DNA of 37,319 nucleotides from DATGSL01 sp964645585. GTDB lineage: Bacteria > Verrucomicrobiota > Verrucomicrobiia > Opitutales > T3Sed10-336. Under the pieces are notes generated by a model. The model worked only from the letters and a program-made list of their open reading frames with translations. It made no database searches and was not told the DNA's origin. The stretch spans positions 1-37,319 of the forward strand of contig CAZYAN010000040.1 in assembly GCA_964645585.1 (NCBI GenBank), written 5' to 3'. This document shows, piece by piece, positions 1 to 8,513 of this stretch (position 1 is the first letter of the stretch; every line of letters begins with the position of its first letter). Both the position numbers and the translations under genes were made by a program.

Positions 1-31
1 AGCGAATCTGCCTCGCAAGATTCGACAGTCG

Positions 32-1426
32 ATGAAGGCGCGGCTTCATCGCTACGGCAAAGAAACTTTTTCTATCGACCGACAGGCGATCCTCCCTAGG
101 TTCGGCCCCGTGAATGCGTACAATGACTGGCTTCTCAAGATCGGTGTCCCTGCCGACACAGTTCCACCCGTCGTGCTGATTACCGGTATCGTGATCATCG
201 GGATCGTCGCCTTCGCGGCCAATTTCGTCGCCAAACGCGTGATCATCCGGCTCGTTCACGCGTTTATCGAACGCTCGCGCATCGACGGCCTTAAGCTCCT
301 GCAGGAGAAGAAAGTCTTCACGAAACTTTCCCACATCGCGCCGGCGATTGTCATTCAGCGACTTACCCCGCTTCTCCTCGCTGGCTGGCCGACGCTCATC
401 AGCGCGGCCAGCACCGCCGTCGTCGTGTATCTCATCGTCGCCGGAATGATCGTCGTTTTTTCGCTTCTTGACGTTATCCAAACCGCCTCGGAGCGCTCTC
501 CCGCCACGCGGAAAATTCCCGTTAAAGGCTTTGTTCAGGCAATCAAACTAATCGTCGTTCTGGTCTGCCTGATCCTGATCGTCGCCGTGATTATCGGCAA
601 ATCTCCCCTGATCCTCATGTCGGGACTCGGCGCGCTGACCGCCATCCTGATGCTGATTTTCAAAGACGCCATTCTCGGTTTCGTCGCTGGCATTCAGCTT
701 TCAGTCAACAATATGGTCCAAACCGGCGACTGGATCGAAATGCCGAAACAAGGGGCCGACGGCGACGTGATCGACGTCTCGCTCACCACCGTCAAGGTGC
801 AGAACTGGGACAAGACCATCACGACCGTCCCGTCGTACATGCTGATTTCCGACTCCTTCAAGAACTGGAGGGGCATGACGGAATCCGGCGGGAGACGAAT
901 CAAACGTTCGCTCTACATCGACATGAGCACGATTCGCTTCCTCGACAAAGAGCTTCTGGAACGCTGCAAGCAAATCCTCCTTCTCCAGCCGTACCTCGAA
1001 CGGGTTCTCGCCGAAATCCAGGCGCATAACAGCGAGCGCAAACTTGAGATGAACGACCTGCTGAACGGCAGGCATCTCACCAACATCGGGACCTTTCGCG
1101 CCTATTGCGCCGCTTATCTCCGGCAACACCCGAAGATTCATCAGGAAATGACGTTTCTCGTGCGGCAGCTCCAGCCAACCGCCCATGGCCTGCCTCTCGA
1201 GATCTACGTCTTCACCAACGACGTCAGGTGGGCCGTCTACGAAGGCATCCAAGCCGATATCTTTGATCATTTGCTTGCGATCATTCCGCATTTCGGACTC
1301 AGGGTCTTCCAGGAACCGAGCGGCCGCGATATCGCCGAGGCCGGCGCCGCGCTCGCCACCTCCCAGCGGACCGCGCTGGACCAGCTCGCGCTTTCGGACG
1401 ATATCGGGCTCGACCAGCGGAGCTGA
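32..1426 (+). CDS. MscS-family mechanosensitive channel (YbdG-like)
   Basis: Likely inner-membrane small-conductance mechanosensitive channel that releases solutes on hypo-osmotic shock. The N-terminal half has several hydrophobic segments (roughly residues 45-70, 110-150, 165-190 and 195-225). The pore-helix and beta-domain region follows, with FKDAILGFVAGIQLSVNNM and then the GDWIEMP / GDVIDVSLTTVKVQNWD stretch typical of MscS. The long C-terminal domain (about 190 residues) and the 464-residue length fit the YbdG/MscM branch better than the roughly 286-residue MscS core. The first ATG has no visible ribosome binding site. A GTG at 110 would remove a 26-residue basic leader and put the first membrane segment near the N-terminus, so it is a real alternative. 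Family assignment is firm; gating behaviour is inferred from the family. Confidence 0.9.
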   Translation: MKARLHRYGKETFSIDRQAILPRFGPVNAYNDWLLKIGVPADTVPPVVLITGIVIIGIVAFAANFVAKRVIIRLVHAFIERSRIDGLKLLQEKKVFTKLSHIAPAIVIQRLTPLLLAGWPTLISAASTAVVVYLIVAGMIVVFSLLDVIQTASERSPATRKIPVKGFVQAIKLIVVLVCLILIVAVIIGKSPLILMSGLGALTAILMLIFKDAILGFVAGIQLSVNNMVQTGDWIEMPKQGADGDVIDVSLTTVKVQNWDKTITTVPSYMLISDSFKNWRGMTESGGRRIKRSLYIDMSTIRFLDKELLERCKQILLLQPYLERVLAEIQAHNSERKLEMNDLLNGRHLTNIGTFRAYCAAYLRQHPKIHQEMTFLVRQLQPTAHGLPLEIYVFTNDVRWAVYEGIQADIFDHLLAIIPHFGLRVFQEPSGRDIAEAGAALATSQRTALDQLALSDDIGLDQRS

Positions 1427-1502
1427 CGGGACAGAACAAGAGGGGGACAGTAAGCGGAAATCGAAAATTGCCTGCTGGCCGCTGGCGGTTTATCCTTTTT
1501 CC

Positions 1503-1685
1503 ATGACCAACGAAGACCGTCCCGAAAACCCGGTGCGCAATCGCAATCAACCGGCTGAAACATCCGGGAAAGGCGAAACGGGCATTCGCCGCGGCTCACC
1601 CGCTTTGCGACTGACCGCATGGATCGCCGCCGTCGTCCTCCTCCTTTTTGTGTTCGGCTGGGCTCTCAGCAGCATTCTTAAATAA
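1503..1685 (+). CDS. Small single-pass membrane protein, unknown function
   Basis: A 60-residue reading frame beginning MTNEDRPENP. It has a hydrophilic, charged first 40 residues and one strongly hydrophobic segment near the C-terminus (WIAAVVLLLFVFGWALSSIL), so it looks like a tail-anchored or single-pass membrane peptide. The frame stays open upstream into the MscS gene, but only the part from this ATG has protein-like composition. It lies 76 bp after the channel gene and 67 bp before the SIMPL gene, on the same strand. I do not recognise a family. No convincing Shine-Dalgarno sequence precedes it. The compact membrane segment and the intergenic fit argue for a real gene, but a chance frame is possible. 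Confidence 0.5.
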   Translation: MTNEDRPENPVRNRNQPAETSGKGETGIRRGSPALRLTAWIAAVVLLLFVFGWALSSILK

Positions 1686-1752
1686 TTCGGGCTCCTCCAG
1701 ATTCTCCTTTCTTCCATCATTCAAAACCTTTCCACCAATCGTCTGATTCACC

Positions 1753-2475
1753 ATGAAAGTTCTTCTCTTTTCTCTCCTGTTCACCGCGAGCGTCTCCCTC
1801 GCAAATGCCCAGGCCGATGCCAGCGCGATGCACCCGCATCACACGGCCGAGCGGCAGGTGCTTACGGTTTCCGCTACCGGATCCGAACGAATTGAAACAA
1901 CCGTCGCGGAAGTCCGTCTCGCGATTGAAGAGCGCGGCATGTCGGATGAGGAGGCGCGCGATCGAATGGCGCGCCGTTCCCAGCGACTGCTTGAATTTTT
2001 GCGCGGGGAAAAAGTCGAACGACTGGAAACGGCATCCCTCCGCCTGCATCCCATTTATGACTACACCAAAGGCGACCGGCAGATTGTCGGTTTCCAAGCG
2101 ATGAGCGTCGTTTCGTTCCGGACGGGTGTCGAACGTGTCGCCGCACTGATCGATGAGGCGATCCAGCGCGGGGCCAACCAAGTGCAAGACCTCGTTTTCA
2201 CCGCGCCGGAAGCCACCATCGAGGCCGCCCGCCAGGAAGCGCTTCGAGCCGCTACAAGAACCGCCCTCGCTCGCGCCGACGCTGTGCTTGGAGAACTCGG
2301 TCTTGAGCGCCAGCGAATTATCCGAATTCATATTGGCTCGCACGATCCGCACCCTCCCGTCCCTCTCATGCGCGCCGAAGCGCAATCCTTCGCCGCCAGC
2401 GATCGCGCTTCCACCGATGTCGAAGCCGGCGAACAGGTTGTCGAAGCGACCGTCACCCTCGAAATCTCGTACTGA
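1753..2475 (+). CDS. SIMPL (DUF541) domain periplasmic protein
   Basis: 240-residue exported protein of the SIMPL/DUF541 family (E. coli YggE-like), which is linked to oxidative-stress tolerance without a defined reaction. The N-terminus MKVLLFSLLFTASVSLANAQ is a classic Sec signal peptide, probably cleaved after AQA. The mature part begins with the family hallmark VSATGSERIETTVAEVRLAIE, continues through LRLHPIYDY and VVSFRTGVERVAALIDEAIQRGANQV, and ends in VVEATVTLEISY, the usual last strand. The length is normal for the family. It is followed by about 165 bp before the pilin-like gene. Family assignment is strong; cellular role is not established. Confidence 0.9.
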   Translation: MKVLLFSLLFTASVSLANAQADASAMHPHHTAERQVLTVSATGSERIETTVAEVRLAIEERGMSDEEARDRMARRSQRLLEFLRGEKVERLETASLRLHPIYDYTKGDRQIVGFQAMSVVSFRTGVERVAALIDEAIQRGANQVQDLVFTAPEATIEAARQEALRAATRTALARADAVLGELGLERQRIIRIHIGSHDPHPPVPLMRAEAQSFAASDRASTDVEAGEQVVEATVTLEISY

Positions 2476-2639
2476 TCCGGCGGCCGTCGCGCCGCCCGAT
2501 GGATCAAAACCGGCACGCGTTACCTTCCCTATACAAGGGATCAGGAACACTTGGAACTGTACGGATTTTTACGTCCGCTTTACCGTATATAGCCTTTTAT
2601 TGGCTGTTGCGACATGCTACGGTTACCCGTCAGAATCTC

Positions 2640-4022
2640 ATGAAACCTGACAAGATCCAGTTGCCCTGTCTGTCGCGCGCCGCCAAGTTGCCGGCGGTGT
2701 CGTACGATAGCCGCTGCCAGACCAGAGCATTACCCTGGATGAACGACCGCGGTTCGGTTCTGGCGGTTGCATTAATCTTTGGTATGGTCATGGCGATGGC
2801 CGTCGCGAGTTTCCTCAAACTCGCTAATCACGAGGCGAAACTCGCCACCCGAATGTTTTATGCAAACAGCAGTCTCAACCTTGCGGAAGCCGGTGTCGAA
2901 AAGGCCCTTTTTGCTCTCAATCATAATGATTGGAGCGGCTGGAACCGCACAGGAAATGAGGCGCTGATGATCGACGAGGTCATTGATCTCGGGCGAAGCG
3001 TTCAAGGCGTTATTCAAGCCCGCGTCCTCAGTATCAATAACAATCCAATTGTACAAGCCGGCGGTGTGACCCAGATCGCCGGTGCGCCCGATCTCGTTCG
3101 GCAGATTGAAGTGCGGCTGAACAAACGAAGTTTATTTGCAAACGGGATCACCACGCGCCGCGGTGTCCGGTTCAACGGCAACGTCGACGTCGACAGCTAT
3201 AAATCCAGCCTCGGTCCGCCTTCAGGGTCGAACCGCCGCGACAACGGCTCGGTGGCAAGCACCTCGGTTGAAATGAACCCGATCATTCTCACCGGAAACT
3301 CGGAAATCTGGGGACGGGTGGCCACCGGGGGCCAATGGCCGAAACTGACGCCGAACGCCAAGATCCGCGGCGAAGACACACCGTACGGCGTGAACGTCGA
3401 CCCGAATCGCGTCGCACTCGATTTCGCCGCCGATTTTCCCGAGGTCGATCCTCCAACGACGTTCAATAAATATATTCCTTCCATCAATGTGAAAGGTAAT
3501 GACAAGAGCGCCACACTCGGGACGCCCAATGTTCTCGAGGTGATCAAGATGGACAGCATCTCCGTGAAGGCGAACGGTCGGCTGACTATTGTCGGTCCGG
3601 TAATTATTCACCTCACCGGAAATCTCGAACTCGGCGGAAATGGTCAGATCGTCATTCCAAAGACCGGCAACGCGGGCGCCATTATTTATATCGACGGCGA
3701 CTGGTACAACGGAGGCAACGGTGTCGCTAACGAAACGAATCTTCCGGCGAATCTGGTCGTCTTCGGGACAAATCGTGTCTATCAAAGCATCGACCTCGGC
3801 GGTAATGCCCAATGGAACGCCGCCGTCTACGCGCCGAACGCCGATTTGCACATCGGAGGCAATGTGGAGATGGCCGGAGCGGTGGTCGCCGACCAATTGC
3901 ATGCCGGCGGCAATTTCAATTTTCATTACGACGAGGACCTCGCCGATCAGTTCGGATCCGACAGCTACCGCATGGATCGCTGGCGCGAGATCTTCAACGT
4001 CGCCGACCGCTTTACTTTCTGA
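2640..4022 (+). CDS. PilX-like minor pilin / pilus assembly protein with solenoid C-terminus
   Basis: About 460 residues. A transmembrane helix near the N-terminus (GSVLAVALIFGMVMAMAVASF) is followed by LNLAEAGVEKALFAL, the signature of PilX-type minor pilins. The rest, roughly residues 170-440, is glycine/asparagine-rich with recurring GGN turns (LGGNGQ, NGGNGV, LGGNAQ, IGGNVE, AGGNFN), suggesting a parallel beta-helix or polymerisation-like surface domain. It probably sits at a type IV pilus or type II secretion pseudopilus tip. The start is uncertain. ATG 2640 gives a 33-residue leader, while ATG 2739 (MNDRGSV) puts the helix at residue 5 and is more PilX-like; neither has a clear ribosome binding site. 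The 165 bp before it is AT-richer than its surroundings. No other pilus gene adjoins it. Confidence 0.75.
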   Translation: MKPDKIQLPCLSRAAKLPAVSYDSRCQTRALPWMNDRGSVLAVALIFGMVMAMAVASFLKLANHEAKLATRMFYANSSLNLAEAGVEKALFALNHNDWSGWNRTGNEALMIDEVIDLGRSVQGVIQARVLSINNNPIVQAGGVTQIAGAPDLVRQIEVRLNKRSLFANGITTRRGVRFNGNVDVDSYKSSLGPPSGSNRRDNGSVASTSVEMNPIILTGNSEIWGRVATGGQWPKLTPNAKIRGEDTPYGVNVDPNRVALDFAADFPEVDPPTTFNKYIPSINVKGNDKSATLGTPNVLEVIKMDSISVKANGRLTIVGPVIIHLTGNLELGGNGQIVIPKTGNAGAIIYIDGDWYNGGNGVANETNLPANLVVFGTNRVYQSIDLGGNAQWNAAVYAPNADLHIGGNVEMAGAVVADQLHAGGNFNFHYDEDLADQFGSDSYRMDRWREIFNVADRFTF

Positions 4023-4046
4023 TCGGTCCTCCCAGGCGTTGACCGC

Positions 4047-4931
4047 TTACGGCATGTCACTCGACCGGCTTTGTGTCGCCCGCCACACGGTTTTGATCGT
4101 CCATACAATCACGTAGGCGGCCGCCAACAGGACCACCGTCGTCGGACCTACCGGAAGGTCGAGAAAATACCCGGCCACCAATCCGACCCCCGCCGCTGTG
4201 ACCCCCGCGAGCGAAGCCGCCAGGAAGAACAGCTTCATCCCGCGCGTCACAAGCAGCGCAAGCATCGGCGCGAGCACAAGGTGCCCGAAAGTTGTCACCG
4301 GCCCCACGGTCAGCACACAAAGCGAAACACCGCACCCGGCCAGCACATAAAAAAGGAGGTCGTGCCTGGCGGCCGGTTTGCGGAGCGTCACCGCGAAATC
4401 CCGGTCCAGCGAAAGGAGCAGAAAATCTCGCTGAAACAGCGCGAAGCCGCCGACAATCAGCATCCCGAAGAGCACAGCCCCGGCGGCGTCACGGTTGCTC
4501 GTCGCGATCGATTCCCCTTTCAGCAGGTTGAGCATATGCGCCTCCCCGACCGGGTTGGGCGCCAGCAGCAAAATGCTCAGCGCTCCGGCGGCGGCGAACA
4601 CGAATCCCACCTGGATATCGGCGAACTCCGGCCGGCGGTTGACCAGCGCCCCAAGCACGACAATTCCGCCGATCGTGAACAGCAGCGCTCCCGCCATCGG
4701 AACCACCGGCCCCGCCTCCATCCCCGCGGTCAGCCCAAACCATCCCAGCCCTTGGACGAGCAACGCGCACGCGATGCCCGCCGATGCCAGCTGCGGAATG
4801 GCTATCCCAAGAAAGACAATTCGCCGCAGGAGGAAATGCGCCCCGATCAAGGGTGCCACCAATCCCGCGAGCATACCCGCGATCATCGCGTTCCGGAGAA
4901 AAGGAAAGACGTCAAAAAACTCCTGCACCAT
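4047..4931 (-). CDS. znuB: Metal ABC transporter permease, ABC-3 family (ZnuB-like)
   Basis: 294-residue inner-membrane permease of the zinc/manganese ABC-3 family. It starts MVQEFFDVFPFLRNAMIAGM and has about eight hydrophobic segments. The family pattern is visible in LAGLVAPLIGAHFLLRRIVF near the N-terminus, in the mid-protein cytoplasmic region, and in TFGHLVLAPMLALLVTRGMK in the second half. It is the last gene of the metal-uptake operon, 24 bp after the ATPase gene. It ends 24 bp from the convergent pilin-like gene, with no obvious terminator between. Zinc is the likely substrate because of the operon context, but the family also includes manganese transporters and the permease sequence alone does not decide. 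Confidence 0.9.
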   Translation of the reverse strand: MVQEFFDVFPFLRNAMIAGMLAGLVAPLIGAHFLLRRIVFLGIAIPQLASAGIACALLVQGLGWFGLTAGMEAGPVVPMAGALLFTIGGIVVLGALVNRRPEFADIQVGFVFAAAGALSILLLAPNPVGEAHMLNLLKGESIATSNRDAAGAVLFGMLIVGGFALFQRDFLLLSLDRDFAVTLRKPAARHDLLFYVLAGCGVSLCVLTVGPVTTFGHLVLAPMLALLVTRGMKLFFLAASLAGVTAAGVGLVAGYFLDLPVGPTTVVLLAAAYVIVWTIKTVWRATQSRSSDMP

Positions 4932-4955
4932 GTGATGTTTGTACCCGGTATTTGC

Positions 4956-5681
4956 TTACAATCTTTCTTCGCCGCCAGCCGTCGCGCTGACCGATTGAAC
5001 AATCTCATCGGCCGGTCCGATCTCGGCGCCGCCCCCATGGAACCAGGCCGCCTGGTCAGCGAATTCCCTCACAAGAGCGAGATTGTGACTCGCCATCAGC
5101 ACCGCCACCCCGCGACTGTTTACCTCAGCGATCAACTCGACAAACGTGCGCTCCGCCTGCCGATCAATCCCCGACGTCGGCTCGTCGAGCACAAGGAGGT
5201 CAGGCTCGGTCGCCAGCGCGCGCGCAAGCAGCACCCGCTGCCTTTGCCCGCCCGACAGCTGCGAAAAGCGCCGTCCGGCTGCATCCTCCATGTCGATTCG
5301 CTGTAACGCTTGGCGTGAAAGATCTCGCTCCCGCGAACCGATTCGCCGCCAGGCCGGAAGGCGCGCGCTCGCCCCAAGGAGCACAACCTCTTCGACCGTG
5401 ACCGGAAAGATCACATCGAATCGCTCGGTCTGCGGAATGTATCCAATTTTTGGACGATCCGCACCGGACCCGGGAAAGGCCAGAGTGCCCGACACAGGCG
5501 GCAGGAGTCCGGCAACAGTTTTCAGGAAGGTCGACTTTCCGCTTCCATTGGCGCCGATCAATGCCCAAAACGCGCCGGAATCGAGAGAGAAATTGAGATT
5601 TCGCACGATCGCGGTTTTCCCGTACCCGCAGGCGAGATCCCGAAATTCCGCCAGCGCTTCCTGACTCACAGCCGCCATCAC
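4956..5681 (-). CDS. znuC: Metal ABC transporter ATP-binding protein (ZnuC-like)
   Basis: 241-residue ABC ATPase that powers the metal importer at the cytoplasmic face. All nucleotide-binding motifs are intact: Walker A GANGSGKST (43-51), Q-loop in YIPQTERFD (about 81-89), signature LSGGQRQR (142-149), Walker B LLVLDE (162-167) and switch histidine in MASHNLALV. Its start overlaps the stop of the upstream binding-protein gene by four bases (ATGA), which indicates translational coupling, and the permease follows after 24 bp. Length and motif spacing are normal for the MntB/ZnuC group. Confidence in family and partnership is high; the exact metal is inferred. Confidence 0.95.
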   Translation of the reverse strand: MMAAVSQEALAEFRDLACGYGKTAIVRNLNFSLDSGAFWALIGANGSGKSTFLKTVAGLLPPVSGTLAFPGSGADRPKIGYIPQTERFDVIFPVTVEEVVLLGASARLPAWRRIGSRERDLSRQALQRIDMEDAAGRRFSQLSGGQRQRVLLARALATEPDLLVLDEPTSGIDRQAERTFVELIAEVNSRGVAVLMASHNLALVREFADQAAWFHGGGAEIGPADEIVQSVSATAGGEERL

Positions 5682-6616
5682 TCCGCCTCCTTCATTGCCT
5701 CGACGACCCGCTGGGTAATGACTTCAAACAGCGCCGCGTAATCTCCGGCACCCTCGACCGATCCGACCTGTTCCGGAATCGGCGTCAAGCGCGCGCCTGT
5801 CTGTTCCGCGACACGCGACGGCGTGCGGCGCGGACGAAAGGGCTCGATCCAGATCATCGGCACGGGCCGCTCCCGCATCGACGCGATCAACCCGACAATG
5901 TGTCGCGGACTGGGTTCGACGCCTGCCAGCGGCTCGATCTCGCCGACGAGTTCGAATCCGAACCGGCGAGCCAGATAAGTATAATTTTTGTGGTACGTCA
6001 CGACGCGCGTGCCGGCGTACGGCACGAGCGCCGAGCGCCATCTCTCCATCCCCTCGTCGAGACGGGTGACAAAGCGATCGAGGTTGGCGGTGTAGACGTC
6101 ACTGCCCGCAGCATCGAGTTCGCTCAGACGCTCCGTAATTACACGCGCCGCCACCTGACCATTCTTCGGATCAAGAAGGAAATGCGGATTTCCAGCGGCA
6201 TGCACATCACCCATGCGGCGGTCGATCGGTCCGTCCGGAACCTCGAGCAGTTCCACGTGCCGTGCCAAAGCGAGATGACCCGCTCCGCCCGGCAGGATCG
6301 CCCGATTGCGCGCTGACCGGACCAGCGGCGGCAGCCAGCCGGTCTCAAGATCCGCACCGCCCTCGATCAAAAGATCGGCCCGATTGAGAACCGGAATAAA
6401 ACTGGGACGCGGCGTAACGAAATGAACATCTTCGCCCGGCCGCGCCAGGACGGTCAGACGGATCCGGTCGCCGCCGATCTCCTCGACGATGGCACCGATA
6501 TTCGGTGTTGTTGCCACGACATTCAGCCGCGCCCCGAGTCCGTTGGATACGGCCAGCCACGCGAATGTCAGGAAAAACGCGAGCCGAATTCGTGAACCGG
6601 ATACGTTGGTTTTCAT
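5678..6616 (-). CDS. znuA: Metal ABC transporter substrate-binding protein (ZnuA/cluster A-I)
   Basis: 312-residue periplasmic metal-binding protein. A signal peptide (hydrophobic core LAFFLTFAWLAV) is followed by the cluster A-I fold: LNVVATTPNIGAIVEEIGGD, and likely metal ligands His65 (GEDVHFVTP), His145 (GNPHFLLDP), His209 (VVTYHKNYTYLARRF) and a late acidic residue. The His/Asp-rich flexible loop of classical ZnuA is absent, so the substrate could be zinc or manganese. The start is well supported: AAAGGAG lies nine bases upstream of the ATG. The gene begins 23 bp after the porin gene and overlaps the ATPase gene by four bases. It lies third in a porin-binding protein-ATPase-permease unit. 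Confidence 0.93.
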   Translation of the reverse strand: MKTNVSGSRIRLAFFLTFAWLAVSNGLGARLNVVATTPNIGAIVEEIGGDRIRLTVLARPGEDVHFVTPRPSFIPVLNRADLLIEGGADLETGWLPPLVRSARNRAILPGGAGHLALARHVELLEVPDGPIDRRMGDVHAAGNPHFLLDPKNGQVAARVITERLSELDAAGSDVYTANLDRFVTRLDEGMERWRSALVPYAGTRVVTYHKNYTYLARRFGFELVGEIEPLAGVEPSPRHIVGLIASMRERPVPMIWIEPFRPRRTPSRVAEQTGARLTPIPEQVGSVEGAGDYAALFEVITQRVVEAMKEAE

Positions 6617-6639
6617 TGATTAACTCCTTTTATAAGCGG

Positions 6640-8019
6640 TTAAAACGTGTGCGCGCCGTGCGGCCCAAGTGAAAATTCAACCTGCAGCCAAACAGTATGG
6701 TCATCCCCTTCCCGCTCGCGGCGGTCGTAGTTGTATTGCAGCCGGATCTTCGAGAACTCGGATGGATACCAAGTCAGGTTCGGCGAGAGACGCCACCGAT
6801 CGGAAAAGTGCAGCGGGTCTCCGCCGTCATCAACGGCATCGTCCATATCGCCTTTGACCCAGTCGTAGCGGAGGCCCGCCACCCAGCCGCGCCGGAAGCC
6901 GTAATTGATCTGCGTGTAGAACCCGTAGTCCTCAAAGGTCGCTGACGGATTCCGAGCGTGAAAGCGCCGCAGCATCGCTTCGGTTTGCCACGACACGAAC
7001 GGGAATCCCATCACTTGGTGAACCGGCGTCCAATGCCAGTAAAGATCGGCGCCGTAGATCTCGGTTCGTCCGGCGCCCGCGTTCTCGACGGGAGCATTCG
7101 GACCCAATGCGGCTGAAACACCTGCCAGCACCGTTTGACGGTCGGTCAAATCCGTCGATGCCGCGTATCGCATGGCATACAAGAGATCGCTCAACGAACG
7201 CGTTTCCTCCGCGGCGTCTTCATTGATCAGGCTGCCGCGATAGAAAACACCGTCCGCGAACCCTTCCGGGTTCCGGAAACTGTAAGCGGTCTCCCCATTC
7301 GCCGATTGCACCGTGAAAAAGAGCTCCGAGTAGAATGGTGTCGGCGCCAGCCACGAAAGCCGCGCCCCGGGATTGCGCAATCCTTCCGGCCCGAACATCC
7401 GCGTGCTGATCAGCGGCGCGTCGACGAAATCCCACGTATGGAGGTGACGGTTGTTGTGACGGCCGAATTCGGTGAGGAACAGCCCGGCGCGCGCCTGGAG
7501 GTTAGCCGGCAGCGCCAGCGTTTCCAAGAATGCCTCTTCGAGCTCAACCGAGGAACCTCCCTCATGTCCATGACCGTGCCCGCTGCCCGTGAAAGTGATG
7601 TTCGCCTGCCCCCGAAAATACGGATCAACCGCGCCGGAGAGCACCAGCTCGAGACTCTGCACGTTGAAACCGCGCTCCCGCGGATCGTGTCCGCCCGCCT
7701 GAAGCTCGTCGACATGACGTTCTGTCGACGCTCCAGCCGCGAAGGTGCCGATGGCGGAAACATCAATCCAGGGCCGCCCGGCGAAGCCGCCGGGGCGAAT
7801 CGGCGTCGTGGCGGCGGGCGGCGACGCCGTTTCCCGCTCGGCCTCCAGGAGGTCCAACCGCATTTGCAGCTCTTCGATCCGGCGCTCAAGATCGGCGCGC
7901 GGAGGCTCTCCGCTCGACTCCGGGGTCGAGAGATCTCCCGGAAGCGGGTCAGCCGAAAGCGAAAGGAGCGGAACCGTGAAAAAGACGGCCGCGCGGAAAA
8001 AGGGAAAAGAAAATTTCAT
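6640..8019 (-). CDS. Outer-membrane beta-barrel porin with HGHGH loop, probable metal uptake
   Basis: About 459 residues from the chosen ATG (MKFSFPFFRAAVFF...), which gives a clean signal peptide; an upstream in-frame ATG at 8073 would put 18 hydrophilic residues before it. Residues 43-63 (LERRIEELQMRLDLLEAER) form a short coiled coil of the kind seen in trimeric porins. The remainder alternates polar and aromatic residues in beta-barrel style and ends in VWLQVEFSLGPHGAHTF, with a terminal Phe as in outer-membrane proteins. Residues 148-152 are HGHGH, followed further on by HNNRHLH, a plausible metal-binding loop. The position immediately before the binding-protein gene suggests it admits zinc across the outer membrane. 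The family is recognised only generally. Confidence 0.75.
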   Translation of the reverse strand: MKFSFPFFRAAVFFTVPLLSLSADPLPGDLSTPESSGEPPRADLERRIEELQMRLDLLEAERETASPPAATTPIRPGGFAGRPWIDVSAIGTFAAGASTERHVDELQAGGHDPRERGFNVQSLELVLSGAVDPYFRGQANITFTGSGHGHGHEGGSSVELEEAFLETLALPANLQARAGLFLTEFGRHNNRHLHTWDFVDAPLISTRMFGPEGLRNPGARLSWLAPTPFYSELFFTVQSANGETAYSFRNPEGFADGVFYRGSLINEDAAEETRSLSDLLYAMRYAASTDLTDRQTVLAGVSAALGPNAPVENAGAGRTEIYGADLYWHWTPVHQVMGFPFVSWQTEAMLRRFHARNPSATFEDYGFYTQINYGFRRGWVAGLRYDWVKGDMDDAVDDGGDPLHFSDRWRLSPNLTWYPSEFSKIRLQYNYDRREREGDDHTVWLQVEFSLGPHGAHTF

Positions 8020-8114
8020 CTGTTCTGATTGGTTTGAGCGGCAAGCGACGCGCTTGCGCTCCAGGATGGGCATGCGTGCGTTTACGGCCGCGCGGCCGCA
8101 AACGGACCGGCGCC

Positions 8115-8459
8115 TTACCAGTGGAGAGATATCAGAACAGTGCGAGGCGGGCCGCGTGCCGTCGGACGGTGGATCGTCTCGTCTCCGGCAACCGCGGCGA
8201 CCGAAGGAAAAATCGCATCGCGGGTAAAGGTCCGCGCCGGGATAAACTCGCTGTCACCCGATCCGGCACAAATCGACCCGGCGCCGAAGAGACCAATCAC
8301 ACAGGCGGTTTGGCTCTTGCACTCGAGCCCGCCATGCACCGCGTCATGCAAGCGAGCGCTCTTGCCCGCAAAGCCGGCAAACAGCACGGCCCCGATCAAG
8401 GCAAACGCCAGGAACCGCAGGTGAAAGAGGACGGGCTCTCGGCTGTCGATGCGGTTCAT
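8115..8459 (-). CDS. Small His/Cys membrane-associated protein heading the metal operon (DUF2946-like)
   Basis: About 114 residues starting MNRIDSREPVLF; ATG 8486 or TTG 8513 in the same frame would extend it by 9 or 18 residues. A hydrophobic helix (LRFLAFALIGAVLFAGFAG) is followed by LHDAVHGGLECKSQTACVIGLFGAG, where two histidines and two cysteines sit close together. A proline/arginine-rich tail contains RGPPR. The architecture (membrane helix, H..H..C..C cluster, Pro-rich tail) resembles DUF2946-type small metal-associated proteins, though I cannot confirm family membership. It lies 95 bp upstream of the porin on the same strand, directly behind the Fur/Zur-like dyad, so it is probably the first gene of the operon. 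Its function is unknown. Confidence 0.55.
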   Translation of the reverse strand: MNRIDSREPVLFHLRFLAFALIGAVLFAGFAGKSARLHDAVHGGLECKSQTACVIGLFGAGSICAGSGDSEFIPARTFTRDAIFPSVAAVAGDETIHRPTARGPPRTVLISLHW

Positions 8460-8496
8460 AAAAACGTGCGGTTTAGCGGACGGCATGAGGTCATAT

Positions 8497-8513
8497 TTGC
8501 AAACGATTGTCAA
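8497..8513 (-). promoter_or_regulatory. Putative Fur-family (Zur-like) operator
   Basis: Read on the minus strand, the core is TGACAATCGTTTGCA, a 7-1-7 arrangement with outer TTG/CAA ends. It resembles the general Fur-superfamily shape TGAnAAT-n-ATTnTCA but matches itself imperfectly (4 of 7 positions per arm). It lies directly upstream of the small protein that heads the metal-uptake genes, where a Zur site would be expected. No convincing -35/-10 pair could be fixed around it. The call is positional plus pattern; only binding data or conservation in relatives would settle it. Confidence 0.4.

Noticed and set aside
2600..2625. Possible sigma-54 promoter before the PilX-like gene
   Set aside because: The GG and GC doublets are 14 bases apart instead of the required 12 and the flanking bases do not match.
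4071..5306. 411-residue plus-strand frame opposite the permease and ATPase genes
   Set aside because: Extremely His/Gln/Arg-rich antisense shadow; the minus strand carries intact transporter motifs.
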